A stretch of DNA of 37,064 nt from an uncultured Gammaproteobacteria bacterium (GCA_900315395.1 OMZC01000042.1:1-37064), one strand, 5' to 3'; shown: positions 15,121-24,830, counted from the stretch's first letter. Notes: generated by a model not told the origin, from the letters alone. Made by a program: numbers and translations.

Positions 15121-17952
15121 ATGACTTTAAATACATTTACAAATAACCGCCTCAATGAGGTTGCATCAACATGTCAAAAGGTAATTCCTTGGTTTGAAGG
15201 TATTGATGATAAGAATGTACAGGAAAAGAGAAATTCTCTTGAAGTCAAACTCTGCTCTTTAATTGAAGAAGCAAAAACTGCCCACGATGTCTTGCCTGTA
15301 AAGACCACAGTAGGTGTATTTGGCGCTTCTCAGGCAGGTAAGAGTTACCTTGTTTCAACTTTAGCTTCCTTCGGTGGCGATGATTTAACTGCTACTTTTG
15401 ATGGTAAAAAGGTAAGTTTCTTCAATCACATGAACCCGATTGGCGGTGACTTTGAGGCAACCGGTATTGTTACCCGTTTTACCAAGTTTGATGATAAGGG
15501 CGTTTCAGGCTTTCCAATTAAAGTAAAAGTCTTTAATGAGGCTGATTTAGTCAAGGTACTCATTAACTCTTATAACTTAGACTTAAATTTAAAAGCAGTT
15601 CCAGCTGGCTCTCAAAGTGACTACTTGTCAGCTCAAAACCAAAAGATTGGCTCTACTGAGTTTTTAAAGAACTTCTTTGAAGAGCTAAAGTCTGATAAAT
15701 ATGCTCTAAAGGATGAGAAAAGCTATATCCACGACTATGATGTAGTCTCTATTGCCAAATATGCAATCAGAAAGTCTAAGAGTGATTTTGGAGATAACGC
15801 TAAATTCCCAATTGACAGCTATTTCTGGTCTGAGTGTCGCAGATTAGTTTCAAAACTAAATTTTGCAGGACACGCCAAAATGTTCTCAATTCTGTGGAAT
15901 GAGCTAGATGCTTTTACTACCTTGTTTACAGAGCTAGGTAAGCAACTTTTGGAGTTAGAAGGGGCAAGTTCTGTATATGTACCTTTAAACTGCTTTATTG
16001 AAGATCCTAATGCTCCTGAGAGCGAATTCCGTCGACGTGAGGATGGTACCTTACTTGATATTGGTGTGTTAAAGAATGTCTTTAAAGATAAAGATGATCC
16101 AAGTAAGAGTGTAGAGGTGGTAATAGTAAATGATGGTAATGAGATTAAAAAGACCATCTCCTTTGCTTCATTGACCTTTGCTGCCCGTGAGTTCTCCTTC
16201 CCATTACCTCAAGAGAGTAATGCCGATGGCTTTGATGTTTTAGATTTCCCAGGCTGTCGCTCAAGAAAGACAGATGAAATTGAGAAATTTAAAGATCCTA
16301 ATACAGACACAACTGAGTACTTACGTCGTGGTAAGGTAGGATATTTATTTGAGCTTTACTGTGACCGTCATGAAATTGATGTGCTCTTATGGTGTGTAGC
16401 AGTATCTAAACAGCAGGAAGTTTTAGAAGAGCAGATTAACAGCATTGAGCACTGGGTTTATGAAAACGTTGGTAGAACAGCCGATGAAAGAGCTAAATTT
16501 GGCAAGATCCCTTTAATTGGTGCTTTTACTCGTTTTGACAGTTGCTCTTGTTTAGGTCTTGATAAAGCAAAATCTAATGAAAAAGCTAAAGAAAAGGGTG
16601 ATCCTACTGTAGCTGTAGATTACTCAGGCATTAGCTCAAAGATTAACAAAGCTTTAGAGTCATTCCATCACACCTGGGTTGATGAATGGGTAAAAGGTGT
16701 TCCATTTAATCAGTTCTTCTTTGTAAGAAAACCTAATATTCCTGAAACTGATGATATGTACGTAAAAGAAAGAGGTAAAGAAGTTGATTTCTTACCTAAT
16801 GAATACGTAAAAACTCAGATAGAAGAGTACAAGACTAGGATCTCATCATGCCCAGAATTAAAGTACGTCTACCATGAAAAAGATGGTAGCTGTAAGACTA
16901 TTGATGAGGTCTTAAAGCCAAGTGATGGTGGTGTTAACTACCTAGCTTCTTTCTTACGTGAAAACTTTGCTGACTACAAAGTTAACAAAGACAGAACATA
17001 TGATTTAGTTCTAAAAGACGTAAAAGAAATTGTTGATGCTCTATCAATGTATGCTAAACGTGAAGGCGCTAAGGCACAAAAAGAAGCTTACGCTAAAGGT
17101 CTTAAACTAATGCAAGAGCTGTTACAGTGTGACAGAGTAGCAGGTACTTTAAGTTACTTACGCGATTTTATTGAAATTGATAAAGACAAAGCTTTTAAAG
17201 ATTACACAGTCAATCAGTCAGATGGTAACAGCAACAACTCATACAGATTTGCCAGAGCCCTGACCAAGATGAGAGAGGATAACCTTGTATCAATCTGTAA
17301 CGGTGATTTCTTTAACGAGATTTATGCAAACTTATTAAGAAACTTATCAGAGCAAAAGAAAAAGGCTATCTTAAGTGAAGTTCTAAAAGATCCAGAATCA
17401 GCAAAATGCTATTCACTCTTTTTAGATAACAATAATCAGTTTGTCTCAGATAAAGACTTAAAAGAGAGATTGAAGATCTTACTTACAAACTACACCAATG
17501 AGTTATCAAAAGCTTATACAGCACTTAAAGTCGAAGATTGTGTCATTGCAAAACTAGAGCCATATGAAGGCAATATGTCAAGCCGTGATGCACTAGCTTT
17601 AGGTCAGTGTATGCGTGCCTTAAAGTTAATCTCTGATTTTAATACTTACCTTTATGTAGGTACTTTAAATAGAGAATCAATAACTCATGTAGAGAAAGAT
17701 GATTCTGACAGAGATTTCTTTAAAGAGAACATTAAGTACTCAGATCCTGATATGTGTATGGTTCCTAATATCGACAAGTCACTAGTTGATAATATTGAGG
17801 ATCACTATTATCACGATTACTTTAGTGTCTTTATTGATTTGATGAGTGTAAGAAACCTCACAGCAGAGAGTAAGTACAACCTGAGTGCTGCTCAAAACAA
17901 TGAGTTGTGCTCTTACTTAGATACTATGGAACAGGCTGTAGGTTTAGCTTAG
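15121..17952 (+). CDS. srfC: SrfC-family large P-loop GTPase-like protein
   Basis: 943-residue protein without signal peptide or membrane segment. Near the N-terminus is a P-loop GASQAGKS (residues 68-75) in TVGVFGASQAGKSYL. A DFPG motif at 375-378 resembles the G3 (DxxG) box, and TRFD at 470-473 resembles the G4 (T/NKxD) box. The large distances and the long helical C-terminal half are dynamin-like. It follows srfB after eight bases, matching the srfB-srfC order known from Salmonella and Xenorhabdus relatives. Family assignment is from motif pattern, size and neighbour. GTP versus ATP use cannot be told, because the specificity lysine of G4 is replaced by arginine-phenylalanine. Confidence 0.75.
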   Translation: MTLNTFTNNRLNEVASTCQKVIPWFEGIDDKNVQEKRNSLEVKLCSLIEEAKTAHDVLPVKTTVGVFGASQAGKSYLVSTLASFGGDDLTATFDGKKVSFFNHMNPIGGDFEATGIVTRFTKFDDKGVSGFPIKVKVFNEADLVKVLINSYNLDLNLKAVPAGSQSDYLSAQNQKIGSTEFLKNFFEELKSDKYALKDEKSYIHDYDVVSIAKYAIRKSKSDFGDNAKFPIDSYFWSECRRLVSKLNFAGHAKMFSILWNELDAFTTLFTELGKQLLELEGASSVYVPLNCFIEDPNAPESEFRRREDGTLLDIGVLKNVFKDKDDPSKSVEVVIVNDGNEIKKTISFASLTFAAREFSFPLPQESNADGFDVLDFPGCRSRKTDEIEKFKDPNTDTTEYLRRGKVGYLFELYCDRHEIDVLLWCVAVSKQQEVLEEQINSIEHWVYENVGRTADERAKFGKIPLIGAFTRFDSCSCLGLDKAKSNEKAKEKGDPTVAVDYSGISSKINKALESFHHTWVDEWVKGVPFNQFFFVRKPNIPETDDMYVKERGKEVDFLPNEYVKTQIEEYKTRISSCPELKYVYHEKDGSCKTIDEVLKPSDGGVNYLASFLRENFADYKVNKDRTYDLVLKDVKEIVDALSMYAKREGAKAQKEAYAKGLKLMQELLQCDRVAGTLSYLRDFIEIDKDKAFKDYTVNQSDGNSNNSYRFARALTKMREDNLVSICNGDFFNEIYANLLRNLSEQKKKAILSEVLKDPESAKCYSLFLDNNNQFVSDKDLKERLKILLTNYTNELSKAYTALKVEDCVIAKLEPYEGNMSSRDALALGQCMRALKLISDFNTYLYVGTLNRESITHVEKDDSDRDFFKENIKYSDPDMCMVPNIDKSLVDNIEDHYYHDYFSVFIDLMSVRNLTAESKYNLSAAQNNELCSYLDTMEQAVGLA

Positions 17953-18022
17953 TTTGTAGTTACTTTAAACATAAATAAAGAGTACTAATAAAGATACAAA
18001 AAAAAATTTACAGAAGGATAAT

Positions 18023-19216
18023 ATGGCAGAGAAAATTGCAGAGCTAGTACCTACAAATAATGGTTGCTCAATTGTTTTAAAGTCAAATTCATTTTCAAAT
18101 GACTTGATGGTAAGTACAGGTTTAGATCTAACCTTCTTTGACCCAAACGGTAGTACAGAGTTAAAAAGAGTTACCTTAAAGCCTGAGGAAATAGGATTTG
18201 ATAATAATGGCTTTAGTGCACCACTGCCTCCTGAAATTAACAATGAACTTGCTCAAAAGGTAAATTCATTTGGAGGCAAGTTTAAAGTTAAAGCTCTTGA
18301 ATATGATCCTGTAAGTTCAAAAGCTGTAGGTGATCCTGCTTATTTTGATGCAAGCGTAACTGGAACACTAAAAGTAATCCAGGATTACGTAAAAAAAGAA
18401 GGTGAGAGCATTAACGCAGCTACCTTTAATGAGAGTAATGAGAAAAAAGAGCCTACCTTTACTGAAGATAAAGCTACTGTAGATGAGATTAAAACATCAG
18501 ATGAGGTTTTAAATGAAGCTGCAACTGCAGCTACAACAGCAACTACAACCTCAACAGCAGCTAAGTCATCAGGAAAAGGTAAAATCCTTGCAATTATCGC
18601 TGCAGTTATTCTGTTACTCTTTATCATAGGTCTGTTAGCTCTGTTCTTAGCAGGTTTCTTTGGTGGTTCAAAAGATAACTCATCAAATGCTAATGAGCCT
18701 GCACCTCAAGAGCAGACAGAAGAGGCAAAAGATAATTCTGCTCAGGATAACAATGCGTCAGCTGATGACAACTCTCAGTCAGATAACAGCTCATCTGATA
18801 ATACTACTGAGCCTCAAGACAATGAACCAGCTCAAACAGAACCTAATGCAACAGACAACTCAGTTGCAACAGCATCAACAAGCGCCGGTTCTACAGTTTG
18901 TGTCATCACCTCAGATCCTGACAACGTCATGATTAAAAACTGTATTGCTTCAAAGCCTGATAGTGCTACTGTATCTGCCTTTGCAAAAGATGCTTTCTCT
19001 AAAGATAAGTGCGATTTAGGTAAGAGACTGTTCTCAAGCTATGGCAGAAAAGATGGTGCGGTTGCTTTTGCCTATGGTCAGTATTTTGATCCTAATTCAT
19101 CTTTAAGTACAACTTGTGCAAGCAAAGATAAGACTCAAGCTGTTTACTGGTACGAAAAGGCAGTTGAATTAGGTAACGACAATGCTAAGAGCGCATTGTC
19201 AGCATTAAAGAATTAG
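18023..19216 (+). CDS. Bitopic membrane protein with Sel1-like C-terminus
   Basis: 397 residues. Residues 1 to about 125 form a soluble, presumably cytoplasmic beta-rich domain that I do not recognise. A Thr/Ala-rich linker leads to one strong membrane helix (about 190-215, ILAIIAAVILLLFIIGLLALFLAGFF within it). A long Asn/Asp/Gln/Ser-rich low-complexity periplasmic stalk follows (about 218-290). The last 100 residues contain a paired-cysteine region and a Sel1-like helix pair (AVAFAYGQYFD, then TQAVYWYEKAVELGNDNAKSAL). The AGAAGGA ribosome site is good. Because it lies between srfC and the exported vWA protein, it is a candidate link between the cytoplasmic NTPases and the periplasm (inference). 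Confidence 0.7.
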   Translation: MAEKIAELVPTNNGCSIVLKSNSFSNDLMVSTGLDLTFFDPNGSTELKRVTLKPEEIGFDNNGFSAPLPPEINNELAQKVNSFGGKFKVKALEYDPVSSKAVGDPAYFDASVTGTLKVIQDYVKKEGESINAATFNESNEKKEPTFTEDKATVDEIKTSDEVLNEAATAATTATTTSTAAKSSGKGKILAIIAAVILLLFIIGLLALFLAGFFGGSKDNSSNANEPAPQEQTEEAKDNSAQDNNASADDNSQSDNSSSDNTTEPQDNEPAQTEPNATDNSVATASTSAGSTVCVITSDPDNVMIKNCIASKPDSATVSAFAKDAFSKDKCDLGKRLFSSYGRKDGAVAFAYGQYFDPNSSLSTTCASKDKTQAVYWYEKAVELGNDNAKSALSALKN

Positions 19217-19235
19217 CTTTTAAAGGACAGATAAC

Positions 19236-21164
19236 ATGAAATTAAAAGTTCTAACAGGTGCTGTGCTTTTATCCTTTGTATTAAATTCAGCCTATGCTGA
19301 TACTCCTCTGTTAATGGAAGGCAAAAGCTCAATTTATCAGCGAGTTTTAACTACTCCTTCATGCAGATTAAAAGCTAAAAGCGATGATAAAGATGGCAAG
19401 GTTGTTGATGCTTTCTCTCGTTTCTATGTCTATGCTGATGATGGTAAGACTTTAAAAGTAGGTCCTGATGATACCGGTAAGATCTCAGGCTACTTAAACA
19501 AAGACTGTACCATTGACTGGAAAATGCAGACTGCTTTAATGTTTACAAATCCTGCTAATCGAAATCGTGCTTTAATCTTTAAGAATAAAGAAAATTTACA
19601 GAACATAGTTGAAGCTAAAGATCCAAAAACTTTAGTAGATCCTATGATGAAAAAGGTTGCTGCTAAAGAGAATGTAGATGGGGTGATCTCAGTTGAGCCT
19701 GAGCACTTTGTTGATTATCAAAAGCAGTTTTACCTGTTACCTATCTTAGATTTTGAAGAGACTATGTTCGATGATGGTAACTATGTACGAGAGCTTAAGA
19801 TTGCCTCTGTTACCAAGCAGGATGGTAAAAAGGTTAATGTCTCCAATGAGCAAAATGAATTAAAGACCTTTAAAGCTGCAGTAGTTTTTGTTATTGACTC
19901 AAGTATTTCAATGCAGCCTTACATTGATAGAACTAAAGAGACTATCAGTGCTATTACTAAGACTATTAAAGAGCAAAAGTTATCAGACAGTGTGCACTTT
20001 GGTTTAGTTTCATTCAGATCAAATACTAAGGCAACTCCTGGTCTTGAGTACACCTCAAAGATTTATGTAAAACCTGGTGAAGCTACAGATGAAAAGCAGT
20101 TTAAAGAGAAGTTAAACACTTTAAATCAGGCTAAAGTTTCAAGTAAGTACTTTGATGAGGACTCTTTTGCTGGTATTAACACTGCTCTAGAGCAGGTTGA
20201 CTGGTCTAATTATGGTGGTCGTTACATCGTGCTTATTACTGATGCTGGTGGTATTAAGGGCTCTGATAAACTCTCATCAACTGGTTTAGATGCACGTGAG
20301 CTTAAAGTAGAAGCTGCTCACAAAGGTGTAGCAGTATACGCAATGCACCTTTTAACTGATTCAGGCAAGCGCAACGGAGATCATGAGAAAGCCCAGAGCC
20401 AGTATAAAGAACTTACCTACAATGACACCATTAACAAATCTCTTTACTATCCAGTAAATGCCGGTGATGTGAAGAACTTTGGTAAAAAGATTGATGAACT
20501 TGCTAATAACATTACCAATCAGGTAAAACTCTTAGCCTTTGGAAAAGATGCTGTAGGTGCTGCCCCTGAGGTACCAGCTGATAATGAGAACGCTCAGATG
20601 CAACAGGACACTGTAGCTTTAGGTCATGCTATGCAGTTAGCTTACCTAGGTTCAAAACTTGGTACTAAAACTCCTGATTTCTTATCTGGCTGGATTGCAG
20701 ATAGAGATTTAATCTCTCACAATCAGGCTACAAGTACACCTGTAGTTTTACTGACTAAAGGTGAGCTTTCATCCTTAAAAGATGTAACCTCAAAAATTCT
20801 AGATTCAGCAAATCAGGGTATTTTAGAGCCTGAGGATATGTTCAATCAGTTACGCTCGGTTGCTGTATCCATGGGGCGTGATCCTAACTCAATCAATAAA
20901 GAGAACACCTTAAAGTTAGGTGAGCTAGGTCTTTTAGGTGAGTATTTAGATGATCTTCCATACAAGAGCAAACTCCAAGAATTAGATGAGGATACCTGGG
21001 CAAGTATGGGACCTGATGAACAGAATCAGACTGTTGAAGATCTTGAGAATAAGTTACGCTACTATCAGCAGTGTAACGATGACGCATCACGCTGGGTAAA
21101 ACTAAATAAAGATGAGGATGCATCTGAGGCTGTATACCCAATTCCTCTTGAGGTATTGCCATAA
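19236..21164 (+). CDS. Exported vWA protein resembling the periplasmic part of PpkA
   Basis: 642 residues with a signal peptide (1-21, ending NSAYA). The vWA core starts at AAVVFVIDSSISMQPYIDRT; the MIDAS motif DSSIS is residues 221-225, followed by VHFGLVSFRSN and IVLITDAGG with D336. The wording FVIDSSISMQPYI is typical of the vWA domain at the periplasmic end of the type VI kinase PpkA. Here no kinase domain and no membrane anchor are present, so it would be a free periplasmic module. The N-terminal 200 residues, with DYQKQFYLLPILDFEE, also fit that family. The gene sits between the Sel1-like membrane protein and the Tag-like ABC genes; the ABC ATPase begins three bases after its stop. Confidence 0.78.
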   Translation: MKLKVLTGAVLLSFVLNSAYADTPLLMEGKSSIYQRVLTTPSCRLKAKSDDKDGKVVDAFSRFYVYADDGKTLKVGPDDTGKISGYLNKDCTIDWKMQTALMFTNPANRNRALIFKNKENLQNIVEAKDPKTLVDPMMKKVAAKENVDGVISVEPEHFVDYQKQFYLLPILDFEETMFDDGNYVRELKIASVTKQDGKKVNVSNEQNELKTFKAAVVFVIDSSISMQPYIDRTKETISAITKTIKEQKLSDSVHFGLVSFRSNTKATPGLEYTSKIYVKPGEATDEKQFKEKLNTLNQAKVSSKYFDEDSFAGINTALEQVDWSNYGGRYIVLITDAGGIKGSDKLSSTGLDARELKVEAAHKGVAVYAMHLLTDSGKRNGDHEKAQSQYKELTYNDTINKSLYYPVNAGDVKNFGKKIDELANNITNQVKLLAFGKDAVGAAPEVPADNENAQMQQDTVALGHAMQLAYLGSKLGTKTPDFLSGWIADRDLISHNQATSTPVVLLTKGELSSLKDVTSKILDSANQGILEPEDMFNQLRSVAVSMGRDPNSINKENTLKLGELGLLGEYLDDLPYKSKLQELDEDTWASMGPDEQNQTVEDLENKLRYYQQCNDDASRWVKLNKDEDASEAVYPIPLEVLP

Positions 21165-21167
21165 CTT

Positions 21168-21935
21168 ATGGCTGTGTCTTTTAAGGTTAAAGAGCTGTCT
21201 TACACCTATAAACAAAAAGATGGCTCTTGTGGCTACAGAATAGAGTTACCAGAGTTAAGTTTAAACTCTGGTGACGTCTATGCTGTTACAGGAGTCTCTG
21301 GCTGCGGTAAAAGTACTCTTTTAGAGTGCTTAGGACTGTTGCGTCAGGACTTTGTTTCAAAGTCACTTCTTTTAGATAATTATGAACTGTCTAAACTGTC
21401 TGTAAAAGAGCAGTGTAAAGTTAGATCGTCTTTAATGGGGTATATGCCTCAGACAGGAGGACTTATCCCATACCTTACAATAAAAGAGAATCTAAAACTG
21501 CAAATTGAAGTAAGTTCCGATTCCTTTTACAAATTAGAAGGTAAAAAACTTGATACAAAAGCTCTGTATCAAGATGTTGTAGATAAGATGACCCAATTCT
21601 CAATGGACTCTCTTTTAGACCGTTATCCTCATGAATTGTCTATAGGACAGCGCCAAAGAGCGGTGTTCTTAAAAACTATCAGTCACAAACCTAAGATTGT
21701 TTTTATTGATGAACCTACCTCATCACTCGATCCTGAGCATGGCAAAATCCTGTTTGAAAGTATTGTCTCTTTATCAAGACAACTTGATATGTGTGCTTTA
21801 GTGGTAACTCATGATTTAGGTTTAGTTAAAGAATTTAATTTAAAGTCGCTGTCATATGCAAAGATTGATGCAAACAAAGGACAATTTGTAATCAGTGTTG
21901 ATAGCGTATCTAGTGAGGCTAAGCATGATCTTTAA
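21168..21935 (+). CDS. ABC transporter ATPase, LolD/TagT-like
   Basis: 255 residues with every ABC ATPase motif: Walker A GVSGCGKST (42-50), Q-loop with MPQTGG, signature LSIGQRQRA (from 157), Walker B IVFIDEP with D181 and E182, D-loop SSLD, and H-loop H215 in VVTHD. The type matches LolD/MacB/FtsE ATPases that work with a MacB-fold permease. The next gene overlaps and encodes such a permease. In type VI loci the same pair is called TagT-TagS and acts in signalling, not transport. The start is three bases after the vWA gene with only a weak ribosome site, so translational coupling is likely. Confidence 0.88.
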   Translation: MAVSFKVKELSYTYKQKDGSCGYRIELPELSLNSGDVYAVTGVSGCGKSTLLECLGLLRQDFVSKSLLLDNYELSKLSVKEQCKVRSSLMGYMPQTGGLIPYLTIKENLKLQIEVSSDSFYKLEGKKLDTKALYQDVVDKMTQFSMDSLLDRYPHELSIGQRQRAVFLKTISHKPKIVFIDEPTSSLDPEHGKILFESIVSLSRQLDMCALVVTHDLGLVKEFNLKSLSYAKIDANKGQFVISVDSVSSEAKHDL

Positions 21936-23121
21936 GTTAGCTGTATCCTCACTGCGTTTTAATCGTCTGATTTCTTTAAGTCTAATTGGTGCTTTATGCT
22001 CGGTAATTGCACCTCTTTTACTGTTATTCTCATTGCGTTACGGCATCATTTCCTCACTTGAGAATAACCTAAAGTCATCTCCTGTAAATTTAGAATTAAA
22101 GCTAAAGACAGGTTATAAGCTTGATGAGAGCTTTTTTAAGGGTTTAGAGCATAATCCTAAAATTGACTTTGTACTTCCGCTTACAAGATCATTAAGTACC
22201 ACTGTAGATATTGCTTTTAACGGCAAGATAAAAAGAGATCTGTCAGCTATTCCAACCAAAAAAGGTGATCCTCTCTTAAAAGCTTCAAAACTTGAAGACT
22301 CTTTAGATACAACTGAAGTTTATGTAAGTGAGAATTTAGCTCATGATTTAGGCATTAAAGCAGGGGATAGCATTAAATACATCGTCTCAAGAATTACAGA
22401 TGGCGCAAAACAAAATTCTGTAGTTACCTTTAGTGTAAAAGGTATTATTAAAAAAGAATACTTATCAACTAATGCCCTTATAGTTAACTTTGATACGCTA
22501 ATTTATATGGAGGATTTTAAAGATGGCTATGAACCTCCTGTATTTTCAGATGGCTCAAAGTTAAACGATAAAAGAAAGTTCTTTGCTAAAGCCAGAATTT
22601 ACGTAAAAACACTAGATGATGTAGCTCCTGTGGATGCTTATTTACGCAGTAAGAACTACCAGACTTTTAGTATGCTCTCATCCATTGAGAACTTAAAGGC
22701 AATCTCAAGTGTGCTCTCATTTATCTTTTACGCAATTGCCATCATCTCGGTTGTAGGCGGTATCTTTGCAAGTGCAGGTTTAATTCTAACCTCAGTTCTA
22801 AGAGCAGAGAAAAGCTATGCGCTCTTATTATTAACCGGTATTAAAAAGACCAAAGTTTTAATGATGGTTCTAATTGAGAACTCGATTTTATCCTCATTAG
22901 CATACGCTTTATCACTTTTGCTCTTTTACACAGGTATGTGGGTATTTAATCATTACTTTACCTCATTGTTAGGACAAGGCACTGTTGTAAGTACCTTAAA
23001 TCTTGTGCATGTAGTTGCAGGATATCTCTCAACTATAGTTGTAACTCTTTTAATTACATATTTAGTCTGCTTCTTTAAGGTATTTTCAATAAAGATAGCA
23101 GATACACTAAGGTCAATTTAG
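21925..23121 (+). CDS. MacB/LolC-type ABC permease, TagS-like
   Basis: 398 residues in the MacB/LolC topology: one membrane helix at the start (about 14-40), a large periplasmic domain (about 45-255), then three helices in the last 140 residues (FYAIAIISVVGGIFASAGLIL, a central pair of segments, and VVTLLITYLVCFF). I choose ATG 21925, which has GAGG six bases upstream and overlaps the ATPase gene by 11 bases. The reading frame continues upstream to 21895 but that start lacks a ribosome site. Such permeases transduce ATP hydrolysis to the periplasm. With the adjacent FGE-like gene it matches TagS of the type VI TagQRST module. Confidence 0.85.
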   Translation: MIFKLAVSSLRFNRLISLSLIGALCSVIAPLLLLFSLRYGIISSLENNLKSSPVNLELKLKTGYKLDESFFKGLEHNPKIDFVLPLTRSLSTTVDIAFNGKIKRDLSAIPTKKGDPLLKASKLEDSLDTTEVYVSENLAHDLGIKAGDSIKYIVSRITDGAKQNSVVTFSVKGIIKKEYLSTNALIVNFDTLIYMEDFKDGYEPPVFSDGSKLNDKRKFFAKARIYVKTLDDVAPVDAYLRSKNYQTFSMLSSIENLKAISSVLSFIFYAIAIISVVGGIFASAGLILTSVLRAEKSYALLLLTGIKKTKVLMMVLIENSILSSLAYALSLLLFYTGMWVFNHYFTSLLGQGTVVSTLNLVHVVAGYLSTIVVTLLITYLVCFFKVFSIKIADTLRSI

Positions 23122-23122
23122 T

Positions 23123-24829
23123 ATGAAAAAATTATGTTTATCTTTAGTGCTGGCAAGTTTAGGTTCTCTTGCATTGACTAACAGTGCTATGGCTGATGAT
23201 GTAAATGAAATTTACAATCCAAATCCTGATAAAGATGACGTAGTTTTATCTATGCCTTGCGATGGGATCATGGTCTTCAGGAAGGTCTATACCTCAAATG
23301 ATCCTAAGAAAATCAAAGATAAAAAATACAACGCAGGTACTGCTCAAAACGAGTCTCCAATGGGACAGAACCCTAATAAGAGATATGTACAGGGATCTTT
23401 TTATGACAAAAAAGGCTATTACTTTTTAATCTCTAAGTATGAGCTCATGAAAGGTCAGTACGATGCCCTAACAGATAGCTCAAAATGTAAGGCTCCAAAT
23501 AAAATGGCGCGTCTGCCTGCTGTAAAAGTTTCTTACTTTGATTTAATCAATGCTGCTAATGCTTATTCAATTTATCTGCAAAAAGCTAAAGACGTACCTA
23601 CCGTAGATGGTCAGAAAGCCTACGTAAGATTACCTACAGATGAAGAGTGGGAATATGCAGCCCGTGGCGGTAGCAAAGTTACTCAAAGTGAATTTGAAGC
23701 GCTGCGTCCTCCTATGGAGAATGATGATATCTCTTTATATGCTTGGTATCAGGGAGCTGACAGTGCTAACGGCAAAGTTCAGCTTACAGGTCTTAAAAAG
23801 CCAAATCCATTAGGCTTGTATGACATGTTAGGTAATGCTCAGGAAATGACTTTAGAGCCATTTAAAGCTGTCAGAACCGGACGCTTATTAGGTCTGTCAG
23901 GTGGCATTTGTGTAAGAGGAGGCAGTTACCTGTCAAAAGAGAGTGCACTTACAAATGCTACTAGAACAGAAAAGCCTTTATACGTAAACGGTAAACCACT
24001 TACAGCACCTGATACAGGAACTAGATTCGTTTTAGGTCTGCCTGTGGCTACCTCTGTAAAAGAGGTTAAAAACTTAAATGAAGAGATCTTATCCTTAGGA
24101 GAAGATGACAGTGATGAGAATGCTCTGTCAGGTGAGGCTAATAAAATTGCAAAATTAGATGCTGAGAATAAAAAGAACAAAGAAGTCTTTAAAAAAGAGC
24201 AGGAAAAGTTAAAGAGCGCTAATGATGAATTGTCTGCTCAGAACTCATCTTTAGAGCAGAAAGCTGAAAAACTTATAAACATTAACTCAGATTTGATGGC
24301 TTTAAATGACAAACTCTCAAAATCAAATGACGATTTAAATGGACAGTTAGGTTCATTAAAAGAGAAGATTGTTAAAGCCAATGATGAGCGCGAGAGTATG
24401 CGTGATGTAGCAATTACAGCAAACCTAAGACTAGGTGGTTTCTTATGTAAGTCAATTGCAGATGAAACAAGCTCTGTACAGTATTTTGAGAGTATCAGAA
24501 AGTTAGCTAAGATGCGCTGTGATGAGAATCAGGAGCGTTGTAAGTTCTATGAAAAGATTAACAACAACTACACTCGTCATAAGCAAGCACTGCACTCCAT
24601 TATTACGTATTATGGAGACACAATGGCTAATGCATCTGCTAACTACAATTTAAAAGATTTTAAGTCACAGCTTGCCTCCTCAAAAGAAGCTTTTGGTGCT
24701 GAGACTAGCTATGATGAATTTGTTGACAAGTACTACTCTCATTTAATGTCTTATAAGAACTTATCAAAAGACAGAGATAAAAATCAAAAGATGTGGTCAG
24801 AGCAGTGCCAATCAATAGGAACTAAGTAA
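23123..24829 (+). CDS. Exported FGE/SUMF1-fold protein with coiled coil, TagR-like
   Basis: 568 residues. Signal peptide 1-24 (NSAMA). The formylglycine-generating-enzyme fold spans about 40-310: RLPTDEEWEYAARGG from residue 169, NPLGLYDMLGNAQEMT, VRGGSY at 264-269, and a final TRFVLGL. The two cysteines that catalyse in human FGE (C336, C341) correspond to Ser271 and Leu276, so enzyme activity is unlikely. Type VI TagR has the same fold and acts as a periplasmic activator. After the domain comes a coiled coil (about 330-440) and a helical C-terminus with several cysteines. It begins one base after the permease stop. Fold call is firm; the Tag-like role comes from gene order. Confidence 0.82.
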   Translation: MKKLCLSLVLASLGSLALTNSAMADDVNEIYNPNPDKDDVVLSMPCDGIMVFRKVYTSNDPKKIKDKKYNAGTAQNESPMGQNPNKRYVQGSFYDKKGYYFLISKYELMKGQYDALTDSSKCKAPNKMARLPAVKVSYFDLINAANAYSIYLQKAKDVPTVDGQKAYVRLPTDEEWEYAARGGSKVTQSEFEALRPPMENDDISLYAWYQGADSANGKVQLTGLKKPNPLGLYDMLGNAQEMTLEPFKAVRTGRLLGLSGGICVRGGSYLSKESALTNATRTEKPLYVNGKPLTAPDTGTRFVLGLPVATSVKEVKNLNEEILSLGEDDSDENALSGEANKIAKLDAENKKNKEVFKKEQEKLKSANDELSAQNSSLEQKAEKLININSDLMALNDKLSKSNDDLNGQLGSLKEKIVKANDERESMRDVAITANLRLGGFLCKSIADETSSVQYFESIRKLAKMRCDENQERCKFYEKINNNYTRHKQALHSIITYYGDTMANASANYNLKDFKSQLASSKEAFGAETSYDEFVDKYYSHLMSYKNLSKDRDKNQKMWSEQCQSIGTK

Positions 24830-24830
24830 G

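Noticed and set aside
18660..18932. 90-residue + strand frame inside the Sel1-like membrane protein gene
   Set aside because: Shadow frame of the Asn/Asp/Gln-rich stalk region, without ribosome site.
21895..21924. Upstream start for the ABC permease
   Set aside because: It would add ten residues with no ribosome site; ATG 21925 has GAGG at proper distance and the usual short overlap with the ATPase gene.
23123..24829. Active formylglycine-generating enzyme with sulfatase partner
   Set aside because: Both catalytic cysteines are replaced and no sulfatase gene is in the window.
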